Shown: piece after piece, positions 37,304-48,667 of the stretch
Layout of the letters: every line of letters starts with the position of its first letter
How positions within the stretch are numbered: position 1 is the stretch's first letter
NCBI GenBank assembly: GCA_022575985.1
Contig: JAKSXM010000132.1
Span: 7,254,001-7,318,000, forward strand
DNA length: 64,000 bases
DNA from: Anagrus nilaparvatae
Taxonomy: Eukaryota; Arthropoda; Insecta; Hymenoptera; Mymaridae
Direction of reading: 5' to 3'
Translations under genes and position numbers: made by a program
Notes under the pieces: generated by a model
The model's input: only the letters and a program-made list of their open reading frames with translations
What the model was told of the DNA's origin: nothing
Database searches by the model: none

Positions 37304-38211
37304 ATGATCATGGTCAAGGAAGCAAATTCTATACCAATCAGTTTTCAAAGGAGATTTTGGAGAGTGGGAACTTTTTACCCCTCATTTGAAGGCCCTTTTG
37401 AGAATCCCGACTATAAAATAAGAAGAATAAAAAATATGTTAGCAAAAAAAAATCACAAACTGAACTTTATCGTCGATCTAGAGAAAATTTTGAAATTGGA
37501 ATAAATGGAGCAGCTGCATTTGCTTCTATCAAATGCTCGTTATGTAATGAAAAAATCAAAAGCAGGAAATATTTTAAAAATAAAAAATATCAATGGGTTC
37601 TTCAAAACTTTTATGAACATATCAAAACAATTCATGAAAAATTGGCACAAGCGGGGAATAACAATATTCTACTTCCCGCAGCAAATATCCAACCACTTCA
37701 AGAGAATATGATTAATTCAATAAGAGAAGAAGAACACGGAGAAATTATGATAACCAACTGCAAGATAATAACATTCAAATGGTTAACGAAGAGAATGAAG
37801 AAAATGGCCCTACAGAGTGAAAGGACTCACGATAATTCTTTCAGAGAACAAAGTCGTTTATCATCGAGCAGCTATTCTTCAAATGGCTCATTAAACTCGT
37901 CTACAAATAATTTCATAAATAATTCTAGAGATGATTCTGCATCTCTCGCTGGTAATAATAGCACAAGTTCTCATACTAGTTCATTATCATTTGATGTACA
38001 ACTTTTAGCTTCAAGTAATAATGAAACAGAGCTTCTCCGATCACAACTTAGGGGGTCACAGTGTGTCCCTCGAGAAAATATATTTAACGGCTTGAGATTG
38101 GATTCGTTGAGTAGCTCTGGTGAAAATGTTTTGAGTAGGTCAGTCTCAGAAGGAGTTTTAACCGATAAAACTCACAAAAAAATGGCAACGTTGTCATTTA
38201 ATGAATTTTAA
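37304..38211 (+). pseudogene. Frameshifted zinc-finger-like, serine/asparagine-rich protein
   Basis: Two frames combine into one likely protein of about 300 aa. The first frame (from about 37304) gives FQRRFWRVGTFYPSFEGPF. Near 37444-37452 a run of nine A bases allows a one-base shift into the frame that continues to the stop at 38211. That frame passes through CSLCNEKI and ends the domain with YEHIKTIHEK, a C-x2-C...H-x4-H arrangement like a BED or C2H2 finger. The last 150 residues are rich in Ser and Asn (SRLSSSSYSSNGSLNSS onward). I do not recognise the family. It could be a real gene with a sequencing error in the A run, or a decayed transposon-derived protein. Confidence 0.4.
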
Positions 38212-39530
38212 GTTTAATATAAGGCTATTCGTATATTCTATTTTTTTGCTTTCAATTGAATTAAATTAAGCAATAATTAACACAATAATATAAAAGTAAG
38301 AGTTTTAAAATAGTTTTTAAATTAAGGAAAATATTTAAATGATATCCATGTTATTGATGTATAAATTAATAAAAAGTAAATTCGTATTATTTTCAAAACA
38401 ATAATAATTTGAAAATTTAATTAATTTTGTTCACTATGATGTGTAATCAGGATGATTTCTATAATAAAAATTTAAATATAAATATTTAGATATAAATATT
38501 GATATTGTTGTTTATGTTGTGGCACAAGCTGGTTATAAATTTTTTTAATTATTTTTTGATATAAAAATTTTAAGAACAAAATTTTCAAAAATTAAGTCTT
38601 AAATCTAAAAAACCGAGTAAAAACGATGTTTCTAAAATCAATACTTTCATTAAAAAAATTAGGAACTACATCACACGACGAGGCTGTTCAACCAACTTGA
38701 CTGTTGTTAAAATCAAATAGTGGGCAAGCCTATTCAAAAATTCAACTTTTGTAACATTAAAAATTTTTTTGAATTAATGTACGATAACATCTACATATTA
38801 TTATGATATTTTCATACAATGTTTGTATTGAATATATTTGATATTTGTTCGAGTCATCCTTAATTAAAAAAATTTATTAACTTAATAAACTGTTGAATGT
38901 AAAACTAAACACATGCTGATAAATTATTCTTGACAGATTTTTAATTCAAAACCTAAAAATAAAAAAAATATGAATTCAAAAATTACCAAGCAATATATAA
39001 GTTTAAGCAAGTAAATAAACAAATATAAGGAAATCAAATTACGTCGTTTTATAAAATAAATCAAAATAGTGTATTTATTATTTACAGGAGTGTTGAATAT
39101 TAATAAAAACAAGTAATAAAATTCACAGTTCATAAAAATCTCAAAAGATGGCAGTTTTCTCAAAATAAAAAAAGAATTCCAACTTTATATAAGGCTTACG
39201 GAACTCTAAATATGTGTTATTCTTTTTAATATTATCATATAAAATATAGTTTGCTTGTGTATTTGATGCTTACACATATGTTTTTTCTACGTTCTTGCTT
39301 AAAAAAATACTCGTTTTTTAATATTAAATTTTCTAATATAATAATATTAGCATTTTTGATTGCTCACCTTTCCAGCTAAGGTTGCATTACACTGCCTATT
39401 ACAACGTTTTGGGTACATCATCGTCTAATAATTGTATTGCAATATGTTAGTTAAAATCTTAGATAACCATGCTTGGTTAATTGAATATTTGCCTAGTTGC
39501 AATTACTTAGGACAATCACAAATATTTTTT
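38212..39530. other. AT-rich DNA with a relic of the 21.5-23 kb repeat family
   Basis: The stretch near 38570-38670 is the inverse of the tandem array's GAAAGTA-TTTTAGAAA block. Otherwise I see nothing coding. Confidence 0.45.
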
Positions 39531-39535
39531 TATTA

Positions 39536-40170
39536 GCGAGCCAAAAAAACCTTTTGGACCTAGTTTGAACGCAGAAACTTTGAATATAGCAAAAATGCCC
39601 CTTTTAGGAGTAGTTTTAGCTAATGTAAGGGTTAAATATTAATTTTTCATTAAAAATTCCGCAAAATTCGTTATCTGTGACCCAAAAAATAAACCTAATC
39701 TGAACGCAAAAAATGCAGAAATTGCAAAAACTTTCTTTTTGGGGTAGTTTTTTGCCAATTTAAGGATGCAGCCCCAGTTTCTTTACCAATGACCCTGATT
39801 GTGTTCAGCGACCCAAAAAACTTATATTAGAGCAAATCTCGTATTCGCAACTTTAAGCGCACCAAAATCCGTATTTTGACCGGAGTATTGGCTGCTTTGC
39901 TTGAAATTTCACTAAAAAGAAATCAAACAAAGAAGATTTTAGAAAAGATAAAAATGAATTATCATATACAAAAATAGTATTTACCTCCAAAAAGAGAGTT
40001 TGAAATAAAAATGATCTTTTAATTTTTTGATGAAAAAAATTTTGAAAAAAATTAGGTATACAAATATTATAATGGTTGTAAAATATCTCCGGTTACATGC
40101 ATAATTTACATACATACATACGTATAACTATTTAACAAAAAATCGAATTTTCGCCAACCACAATGGTTCC
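39536..40170. repeat. Three decayed ~132 bp units, then an inverted copy of the 21.5 kb repeat
   Basis: AGCCAAAAAAACC...GAACGCA occurs near 39538, with decayed versions near 39678 and 39809. From 39970 to 40165 the sequence is the inverse of 21590-21790, including (CATA)n and the terminal ACCACAATGGTTCC, which pairs with GGAACCATTGTG near 21602. Confidence 0.55.
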
Positions 40171-40518
40171 TTTATACAAGAATTAAAATATTTTGGACCA
40201 AGAAGTGTTTTGTTTTGAATTTTTTTTACGTTTTAAATCATTTGCAAATATTAAAAAAAAATAAAAATTTCGTATCCACAACATCAGGAATTCCGGTAAC
40301 GGCAACTGCAGAAATTCCGGTTGCGAATAAAAAAACGGATTATTTTTTCTCAGTGTAGTGCTAATCAATAAGACATATTGGAGACATTATATATTGTATA
40401 TATATAACAATCAAAGTTAAAAACGAAGATAATGAAAAATTTATTTTTTTAAAATAATTATTAATAAATATTACAAATTATTTATTTAATTTAATAATTA
40501 TTTAACAATTATTCCCTT

Positions 40519-41330
40519 TTACTCTATTCTTTTATCGGTTCGCATCCCCACTACCAGACGAGCCCGCCGCGTGTAAAACCGATGGAATTGTTTGGAATTG
40601 TTTAGAATTGGAATTGCCGTGGGATTGTGAAACAATTCCGAGTCGAGAACTCCTTGTTTCAATGCATAAAATATTGAAAGAAAACCGATGACACCTGAGG
40701 CTGTCAGAGAAAATGTCCAAAAATCCTTTTTTATTGTCTCCCAGAGATTTTTGAGTTCTGTGTAAATTGAGCTTTCTGTTAGTAAATTTTTGAATAAGTC
40801 TTTGTGGATCGAACTTTTGCCATTTAATGATCTTGCGATACTGTTTAGGTAGGCTTCTTTTTCTACTGGAAAGAGTAACTGTTTTTTGAAATTTTCTAAT
40901 TCTTTTTGTGAATATAGCCCGCTTGTGGCTAAATTTTCGAGAGGTTGATATTTCCAGGAAATTTTGGCGTCAGGTTTTAATAATAAAGAAGGCTTAGCCT
41001 TGCTTATTGTTGGAGGTAATTTTATCCAATCGTTATTAATTTTGTATAATGGTTCCAAGATTTTCGAACAGCTTATTGTTATAGAGGGCGCTACCATAGT
41101 TATAAACAATTTTTTTTGCAAGCTTCGCCATAAGGGACTACCCCATATAGAAAACTACCAAACTATCAATTCATATTTTCCCTCTCTAATATCTAAATTT
41201 TGAAAAACCACTTCCTCAGAAATGAAAGCTCCTCCTAAGAAAGCTTTTTCTCCACCTTGCAACCAATCTATTTCTTTTACACAAATGCCGCATCTTATAT
41301 ATTCCGAGCTTTTCTTGGAAAAGCTCAGTT
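40519..41330 (-). pseudogene. Viral envelope glycoprotein-like remnant
   Basis: A minus-strand frame of about 200 aa, with a further 60 aa upstream interrupted by a TAG at 41155-41157. It contains a cysteine-bearing segment, a YQPLENLATSG motif followed by KELENFK and FPVEKEAYLNSIAR, and then a hydrophobic, membrane-like segment (SLTASGVIGFLSIFYAL) before a short tail. This pattern resembles the C-terminal part of glycoproteins of chuvirus-type insect viruses, which are often found captured in insect genomes and in BEL/Pao elements. The assignment is from memory of the pattern and is uncertain. No polymerase, LTR or other viral gene adjoins it. It is broken by a stop and truncated at its N-terminus. 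Confidence 0.45.
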
Positions 41331-41861
41331 ATCCGGGCGAAAGCGAAACTACTACTTACTTTTTCCAGGAGTAATAGTATGAGCTTTCTACGACATCTTA
41401 CGCGAATCCTCTTATAAGTTCGACCTTGTAAGATTCTGAGCGGGTGAATTTAAAATAAAAAGAAATAAAAATAATTTTGTATTTTCAATCGATCCTGCTA
41501 TATTTAATAAAATAAAATTCAATAAATTTGTAAGTTCGAATTATTAGGTGAAGTTAATTATTGTAGGATATTTCATTAACAGGAAGTAAAACAAAATACC
41601 TTAATTAATATTAAGTAAAAAGATCTTATTTTATTTTTTGTCAAAATTTTTTCTTTCTTTCAAAAAAAATTCGTTTAGATAAATAAGTCAAACTTTTATG
41701 GAATTCCCCATATATAATATTATACAAAAATCTGTAAATAATAAAAACACAAATTTTACATTAATTATCGATTATTATTATTAGTCCTCGCTTTTTTACT
41801 ATCTTTTATCTTTTATTTAAATTGTTGGGTTAATCCAACCCTTTACTTTTTGTCAAACAAA

Positions 41862-42681
41862 TTTATTTATTTATTTAGAATTTATTAGGCGCAGGCGTGG
41901 CCTATGCGCAACAATTTACAAAAGTTTACAATATAGTTTTTGTACATAGTACATACAGATTTTTTGAATAAGTATATTAATTTACAAAAAAATAATTTGT
42001 TTATAAAAAATTTTTTTTAAATATAAATTGAAAATAAATTTAACATATTATTATTATAAGATTAACAAAGATTAATAATAAAGAATTTAACTAGAATATT
42101 ATTTTACTAACATAATTATTAATTGAAAAACTAGAATTTATCTTTAATAAAAGAAAAAAAAGAATTTACTATTTTATATTACATTAGCATGATTAAAGTA
42201 CAATTAAAGTACAGGTGTTTTTTGTAAGTGAAGAAGATACTTCATAATATGACTTTTAAAAGTGTCAATACATGTATACGCTTTTAATGTAAATGGCAAT
42301 CCATTCCACTCTGTAATGGCTGTGACAAAAAAAGAACTTTTATAGAAATCTGTTCTATAAAAAGACGGAAGGGAAAAAGTAAGAGGTAGGAAATCTGATA
42401 AGGAAGTATCAGGAAGATTTCTTTGTGAACGCCTGAGTTCCTCATCACAATTCCAGAAGAGGAAGACCCTTTACATCATCTGAGATATCATAATTAAAAT
42501 TACCCATAATGAGTATGTGGGTGTACTCCTTGACTGATAAAAAGTCACCCACCACAACCCCATAGTCATCTAAGGTACTGCCACCTGGTCTACGATAGAT
42601 AATTGAGAATAATAGGACAGAAGTGCCTATAAAAATTTTAAGTATTAAAAAATCCGGTTTAAAATATATTGCTATATACAC
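41862..42681 (-). pseudogene. L2/Daphne-like non-LTR element, internally deleted
   Basis: On the minus strand, 42681-42445 encodes part of an APE-type endonuclease (LLFSIIYRRPGG, ILIMGNFNYDIS). It is joined at about 42445 to the C-terminal end of an RT polyprotein (FFVTAITEWNGLPFTL...FKSHIMKYLLHL, stop near 42208). All RT blocks between are missing. A 3' UTR follows, ending in an (AAAT)n tail at 41861-41876, as is usual for L2/Daphne-type elements. It is a dead copy. Confidence 0.65.
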
Positions 42682-42986
42682 TCAATCTGAATACTCTAAT
42701 TGTTATTAATAACCTTTTTTTTATATAAACAATTTTGTCACAATCACGTCACACTCATACACAAAATCACCTGAATTATATAAAAAATAATTATATATTT
42801 TTAATTTTAGAGTATCGATACTACCATATTATGTCATTCAATATCAGTTATCTGAATTGATTCTTTCTTACTATCTTCTGTCGTTGAATATTAATATGAT
42901 GAGATTAACCCTTAGTATCCTAATGACCAAACAGCATTAGTTGTCCATTCATATTTAGATGTCATTTCTTTACTATCCTTTGAAGA

Positions 42987-43228
42987 CTAGGAGTATAATT
43001 GTTCTTGCGATACAGTTGTTATGATGGTATTTGACACATGACCAAGTAAAGGAACCCTCGAGTTGGCCAGTCCTCGATGCTCTAGTGTCTGAATGTTTTC
43101 TATTCCAAAAAAATCCAAATATACTCCTTCGTACTCCGTTGATTTAGCTTTTGGTGAATGGATAGCTTCCAGTCTGGTTAAACCATCATGATCATCATCT
43201 TCTAATGGATAATCTCCCATATGAGCCG
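42987..43228 (-). CDS. Unidentified exon-like frame, about 80 aa
   Basis: On the minus strand a TATATAG acceptor at 43229-43230 precedes a frame that starts AHMGDYPLEDDDHDGLTRLE and ends TVSQEQLYS before TAG at 42987-42989. Composition is balanced and codon-like, unlike the neighbouring AT-rich sequence. The frame stays open beyond the stop for about 24 more codons (through EWTTNAVW), so the stop may be recent. No upstream exon could be found between 43229 and 43900. I do not recognise the protein. It may be the last exon of a host gene, or a captured or duplicated exon. Confidence 0.4.
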
Positions 43229-43289
43229 CTATATAGATAACATGTAATTTGCTTTTATATTCATTTTTTTTTTTCAACATTTGATTTAA

Positions 43290-44384
43290 TTTAAACTACC
43301 AAATACACATTCTTTACATAATTACATCAAATAACCATACATACACACATATTATTTCAGTGACTTTAAATCACATGTTTTAATAATTCAATTGTAAAAA
43401 TATAATAACTTACCCCTATTGGGCGTATGAAATTTTATAATTCTTGCAAATAAGTGGCATAAAAATTAGATGTTTTGCAGGAGTCACGATGCACAATTCA
43501 TTTACAAAAATTGAAAATTATTAGGAAAAACGCGAGCACGTTTTTTCCTTTTTATTATCTTTTTTGCTAAGATCTTTTTTTTTTTATTAACCTAACCTTA
43601 CGTGAAAGTACCTTAATGCCTTTACTCAAAGGATATAAATTATTGACAGAAAGTTATTTTATCGATAAAGAAATTATTTTAGCGCGAATAATTTAAATTA
43701 AAAAATATGATCCTTACAACCCCTTAGTATATATAAATAAAGTCTTTCTTGATATAAGTATAAATAAAGTCAAAGTATAATAATAAAAGCTCGTGTACTA
43801 AGTTAATCTAAAACAACCCTACCTATTCAAAAAACGCCACAACAGGCCCAGTAAATCTACCGAATCGCTATAAACAAAAAGAGTGAAAGCAAACAACAAC
43901 TACAGAGATCATAAGTCACATTTCCCATCAGCCAGATACTTGACAAGTGGTTCCGGTACGAATTCGGGGAGGAATTACAGTATTTCTACTGCCGTTTTCG
44001 GGAGCTGGCTGATAGATAGGACTATTGGATTAATTTTTGGATACCAAGGACAACCCAAGCTTTTAAGGACGATGTGGAGTATCATAGTATTCACTGTGTA
44101 AGAGATAAGTATAAATTTTTATATTTTATTTCTTTACACTGCTTTACATACACATGATACACATTACTATAATATAATAAAAATTATATATATAAAGTAT
44201 TTTTCTTGCTCAAAAATAATAATAAAAATTAAAAAGCTAATACTGGATAATAATATTAATGGATAAATATTGAACTAAGAAATTTATCAATCTTAATAAA
44301 AATTTTTATATAAATAGAAAATTACTTACCAAAATAAATATTTCTATACAAAATAAATTATTCGATCTATAAAAAAAAATACAT
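43290..44384. other. Non-coding stretch, possibly leader of the OTU-bearing gypsy element
   Basis: No LTR or primer-binding site could be recognised. A 72-codon frame at 43883-44101 has no known motif. Local sequence near 43790-44050 is less AT-rich than its surroundings and might be part of the element's 5' region. Confidence 0.35.
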
Positions 44385-44432
44385 ATGGTCAAAAAATTTA
44401 ATTATACGAAAAATAAAAATCATATAAGTAAG

Positions 44433-46155
44433 ATGGCGACAAGTCAAGAATGGAGAGATAACCAAGATTTCTTTACCGATAACTCAAGTCCAGAAGATAT
44501 AATCTCAGCCGCGAGAGGTTTAATTAACCCTGATTTTACAGAAGCAGATCGTATAATAGTACCCAATAAGATATTTTTAGAACTTAGTCAGAATGCGACA
44601 AATGGTACTAAACAAAAAACTAATTATATTAAAAAAATCTAATTTTCAACCAAATAATAGAGATTGGGATAACGAAATGGAGGAATTATCTAAAAGAGTA
44701 GAAGAGCATACCAAAAAGGAAGAATGTGGTTTTGCTAAATTAAAGAAAGGTTGGGAAGACTATCTCAATGCCACGAAATTGACTGATAATGATCTAAGAA
44801 CACCAACTAGACGAAATCTTAGAATTCGGAACAATTTCTTATCATTTAAGGATGCCATAAATTTAATTTCAGAATATGATGGGCAGCATTACAATCTTTT
44901 TTCGTTTTGCAAATCCTTAGAAAACCTACTCTTATCTTATGGACCGGAATGCGAACAATATATTTTACAAATGCTTCCTAGAAAATTAAAAGTTAAGGCT
45001 GGATAAGTTTTTGGTGGATCAGTACTTAGCTACGACTCTCTAGCGGATTTTATAAAAGCTCTAAAATTACAATTTGGGGCTATGCAAGACGCTGATACGG
45101 TAAGAATGAAACTAAGAAATATTACACAATATAAAAATGAACCAGTAGAAGAATATGCATTAAGAGTTCAAATGCTTGAACAAAAATTTATGGCTATTTA
45201 TGAGGCATCAACAGAATTAGACAATCACGAAAAGCAAAGAAATAAAGAAAGAGCAAGACAAGAGGCACTTGAATGTTTTACCTTTGGACTAATAGACCCA
45301 CCAAAATATAGAATCTTAGCTAAAAATCCAAAAACTCTAACAGAAATAATGTGTAACAGAAATGACAATTATGACTCAGAATTATCGAACAATGATATCA
45401 GAGAATATACGGTCAGAACAGCGCAAGCTACCAGAATACCTGGTAACGTACCATGCACAATATGTAATTCTACAACTCATGATGCTAGAAAATGCTATCT
45501 TTTACCTCAAGTTATTGAGGCATTACGTTTTATTTGCTATGATCCTAATCTCAAATTTAGTAACTACAAGACCGATTTTAATCAATATTTACAAGCGACA
45601 TATTTAGGTTTAGGTCAAGATTTTTCAGACAGTGACCGATATAATAAACCAAATAACCAAAATTTTTATAATAATTCTATCAGATTTAATAATTTTAGAG
45701 GATATAACCCTAACCGTGATTTTTTTCAACAAAATAATAATAGAAATTATAGACCCAGAGTTAATACAAACTTTATGCGCAATAATTACAACAATAATTA
45801 TAATCGAAATTACAATATGCGCAGCCATAATTTTGGACCCATAAGATATGAGCAACGAAATTTTTATCCGAGAAATTTTTCGCCAAATAGAAACTATCAA
45901 AATTCTGCACCAAATAGAAATTATCAGAATTTCTCACTGAATAATAATGACTCCAATCAATCAATGAATAGAAACTACCAAGGTCAACCACCTAACAGAA
46001 ATTACCAATTTCAACAATCAAACAGAAATTATCAAAATCAATATGGCAATAATCCATATGGAAATCGTAACTTTGAGCAAAATATGAACGAGCAAAGAAG
46101 TTCAGACGACGTGCGTGTACAAAACCCACAAAAGGATACAAAAAATTTAAACTAA
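44433..46155 (+). pseudogene. Gag of a Ty3/gypsy-related element
   Basis: I choose the ATG at 44433, in good context (AAGATGGCG), although an upstream in-frame ATG lies at 44385. A frameshift near 44625 and a TAA at 45004 (KVKAG stop VFGGS) break the frame. The middle part, NEPVEEYALRVQMLEQKF...ECFTFGLIDPPKYRIL, is capsid-like. A CCHC zinc knuckle, CTICNSTTHDARKC, lies near 45455-45500. The last 150 residues are Asn/Arg/Tyr-rich and repeat NRNYQ about six times, suggesting an RNA-binding tail. The minus-strand frames over this segment are shadows. Confidence 0.7.
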
Positions 46156-46807
46156 ACGGGTGCCTGGTACCAGGTGGTCCCAAGCGAATACAACAAGAGA
46201 TAATTAACTTGAGTAAAAATAATGATAATATTATTTCAAAATTAAAAGATGCACAAATTATGAGTGATATAAAAAATGAAAAATTAAATAATAATAATTT
46301 TAACGAAACTAACAAAAATACAATTACAACAAATAATAATTATTCTATTAATACAAAAACAAATCTTTCAAGCTCAAAAGATAAACCACAGTCCGAAAAT
46401 AAAATACAAAATTGTAAAATCAGTAACAACCTGTAAGGTACATCCACTTCAAAAAGCTCACTTTTCTGAAAATATAGATACTCCGGAAACTAAAGCTCAA
46501 ATCGATATATTAGACCATACGTAATGCGTTTTACCAAGAAACTTAGAAGCAAAAGAAATCAATAAATTTCAATCTGCGCAGGATCATACAAAACTTATAC
46601 ATATCGATACTTTAAATAAAAACAATAGTCACGAGCCTGAGTTTCACTATAACATAATTACCGATTTTCATATACGAAAAATCAGAGCCGTTAATAGGAA
46701 GGGCTATAAAAAGACAATTTACTCTGAAAGCGATAGTTCTGATGATGAAGACTACATTCCACCAAACAGAGAGTTAATACTGATGGAAAAAGAAGAATAC
46801 TAGAAGT
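46156..46807 (+). pseudogene. Degenerate linker between gag and the OTU frame
   Basis: Short frames, including 46209-46436 (Asn/Lys-rich) and a later piece (FHIRKIRAVNRKGYKK, SESDSSDDEDYIPP) before TAG at 46801-46803, look like one decayed coding region. The expected retropepsin is not recognisable here. Confidence 0.4.
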
Positions 46808-48664
46808 ATGCAGAAAAACAACCCTTCGGGAGAAAATATCATTACTACAAACAGAAAATCTAATCAACCCACTATTAATGAGATATATTATTCTGAGAAG
46901 AAAACTCCCAATAAAATTATTAAAAGCTCATCAGACAAAATTTTAACTAATACTACAGATAATTATGTAATAGAATTAAATGATATTATCAACCAAAAAG
47001 AGCGTAGAATAGTTCTAAAATGTATACCTGACAAAAATCAACAAAAATTCCATAAAGGACCCATGGATAATGCAGAACTAAATAGCAACTTAAAGCAACC
47101 TGATATAAATTTTAAACGATTACCCGATGAAGATTTAGAAAATACCCCTAAAAAACGTGCTATTATTACTGACAATTTTAATAATTTGAAAGAACCAGGT
47201 ATAAGCTCAAAAAGGTTACCAGATAATGATTTACAGAATATTCCTAAAAAACGTGCTATCGTAACAGAAAATATTGAAAATACAAGACCTTATGTGACGC
47301 AAAAACAATTACCAAAAAGTATATTAAATGAAACCCCTAAGAATTTTCACAATTTAAAGGAACAAAGAGTAGTTTTAGAACGATTAAATTTAGATAAAAT
47401 ACAAGAATCATGTAATAAACCTAAAAAAATTATTGAATATAAAAATAATACCCCAAAGAAACAATATAATTTAAAGGAACCTAAAGTAGTTTTAGAACGA
47501 TTAAATCTAGATAATATACAGAAATCTTCAAATGAACCTAACAAAATTATTAAAAATAAAATAGATAATGTTAACAAGAAAGTTATAAATAACAAAAGAA
47601 AAACCAGTCCTGATAACAGAATGAAAACTAATGATTTTAAGACACCTAGCTATCAAATACTTTTCCCCACTGACAATAAATTACTACATCAAGGCACATA
47701 TGACGTAACAATTAAAGGTGAAAAAAATAATGCAATTGAAACAATTATGATAGAATTAAAAACTAAAAATAAAATAAAAGGTATTTTAAAAATTAAAAAT
47801 ACTCCTCAAAATATGATAAATAATATGAAAAATAAAAATAATGAATCTAATTATATAAATATTAATAAAAATGATGAAATATATGAATATAATATAAATG
47901 AAGCTTCTAATAATAAAAATAAAAAACATGTAGTATTTAATGAAAATATTAATGAGGATATTATTAATGAAAACGATACTAGTTATGATGAATATGAAGA
48001 AATTATAATTCATGAAAATGAAAATATGGATACTGATGACATCTCATCTAAAAAATATGAGGATGACTTTTATTTTCCATGGTATACACAATCGGATAAA
48101 TGTGCTGAAAGTACAAATCTAGTAAGATGTACCAAGGTAAATAATACCGGCGATTGTTTATTTGATAGTTTAATAATTCTAACAGGTTTGAATTTAAATA
48201 TTAAAGAACTACGTGATTATTTAAAAAATAGCCCAACATTACAATTATGTGAAAATCCAGAAAAAACTTATTCTATACTTGATAATGATTCAGAATGGGG
48301 AAATAAGGATGTTATATATATATTTTCTGAAGAATTAAATCAAAATGTATGCGTACACATATATGATAGTAAAAAGAATGCCCAAGGCAAAATTAATATT
48401 ACATACACTTATTTTAAAATAAATGATAGCGATGATTACATCCATTTACATCTTAAAGAAAATCATTTTACGCCATTATTAAAAATAGAAGAAATAGAAG
48501 CTTATGATATAGATTCTGATATTATAGAAGCTATATGCGATTTAAGAGCAAATAAATTATTTAAGAATACTGAAATTAATGAAATACCACCATCCAATCA
48601 AATTGAGAATCAAAAACAACCCCGAAGGAAGCCACCCTGGCCTAAAAATATTGAAACTCTATGA
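46808..48664 (+). CDS. Retroelement protein with C-terminal OTU-type cysteine protease domain
   Basis: A 618-aa open frame. Residues 1-340 are Asn/Lys-rich and contain four imperfect repeats (FKRLPDEDLENTPKKRA, SKRLPDNDLQNIPKKRA, then two VVLERLNLD repeats). An acidic stretch follows at about 375-415. From about residue 435 an OTU-like domain appears: NNTGDCLFDSL with D449 and C450 as the likely catalytic pair, then WGNKDVIYIFSEELNQNVCVHIY, and a distal YIHLHLKENHFTPLL with H553 as the likely catalytic histidine. OTU proteases cleave ubiquitin conjugates or process viral polyproteins. The frame is intact although the element's gag is broken. No RT follows. The catalytic assignment is by motif only. 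Confidence 0.65.
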   Translation: MQKNNPSGENIITTNRKSNQPTINEIYYSEKKTPNKIIKSSSDKILTNTTDNYVIELNDIINQKERRIVLKCIPDKNQQKFHKGPMDNAELNSNLKQPDINFKRLPDEDLENTPKKRAIITDNFNNLKEPGISSKRLPDNDLQNIPKKRAIVTENIENTRPYVTQKQLPKSILNETPKNFHNLKEQRVVLERLNLDKIQESCNKPKKIIEYKNNTPKKQYNLKEPKVVLERLNLDNIQKSSNEPNKIIKNKIDNVNKKVINNKRKTSPDNRMKTNDFKTPSYQILFPTDNKLLHQGTYDVTIKGEKNNAIETIMIELKTKNKIKGILKIKNTPQNMINNMKNKNNESNYININKNDEIYEYNINEASNNKNKKHVVFNENINEDIINENDTSYDEYEEIIIHENENMDTDDISSKKYEDDFYFPWYTQSDKCAESTNLVRCTKVNNTGDCLFDSLIILTGLNLNIKELRDYLKNSPTLQLCENPEKTYSILDNDSEWGNKDVIYIFSEELNQNVCVHIYDSKKNAQGKINITYTYFKINDSDDYIHLHLKENHFTPLLKIEEIEAYDIDSDIIEAICDLRANKLFKNTEINEIPPSNQIENQKQPRRKPPWPKNIETL

Positions 48665-48667
48665 GCA

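Noticed and set aside
43883..44101. 72-codon frame upstream of the OTU-bearing element
   Set aside because: No motif; kept only as part of a possible leader.
45625..46315. Several minus-strand frames
   Set aside because: Shadows of the Asn-rich gag tail.
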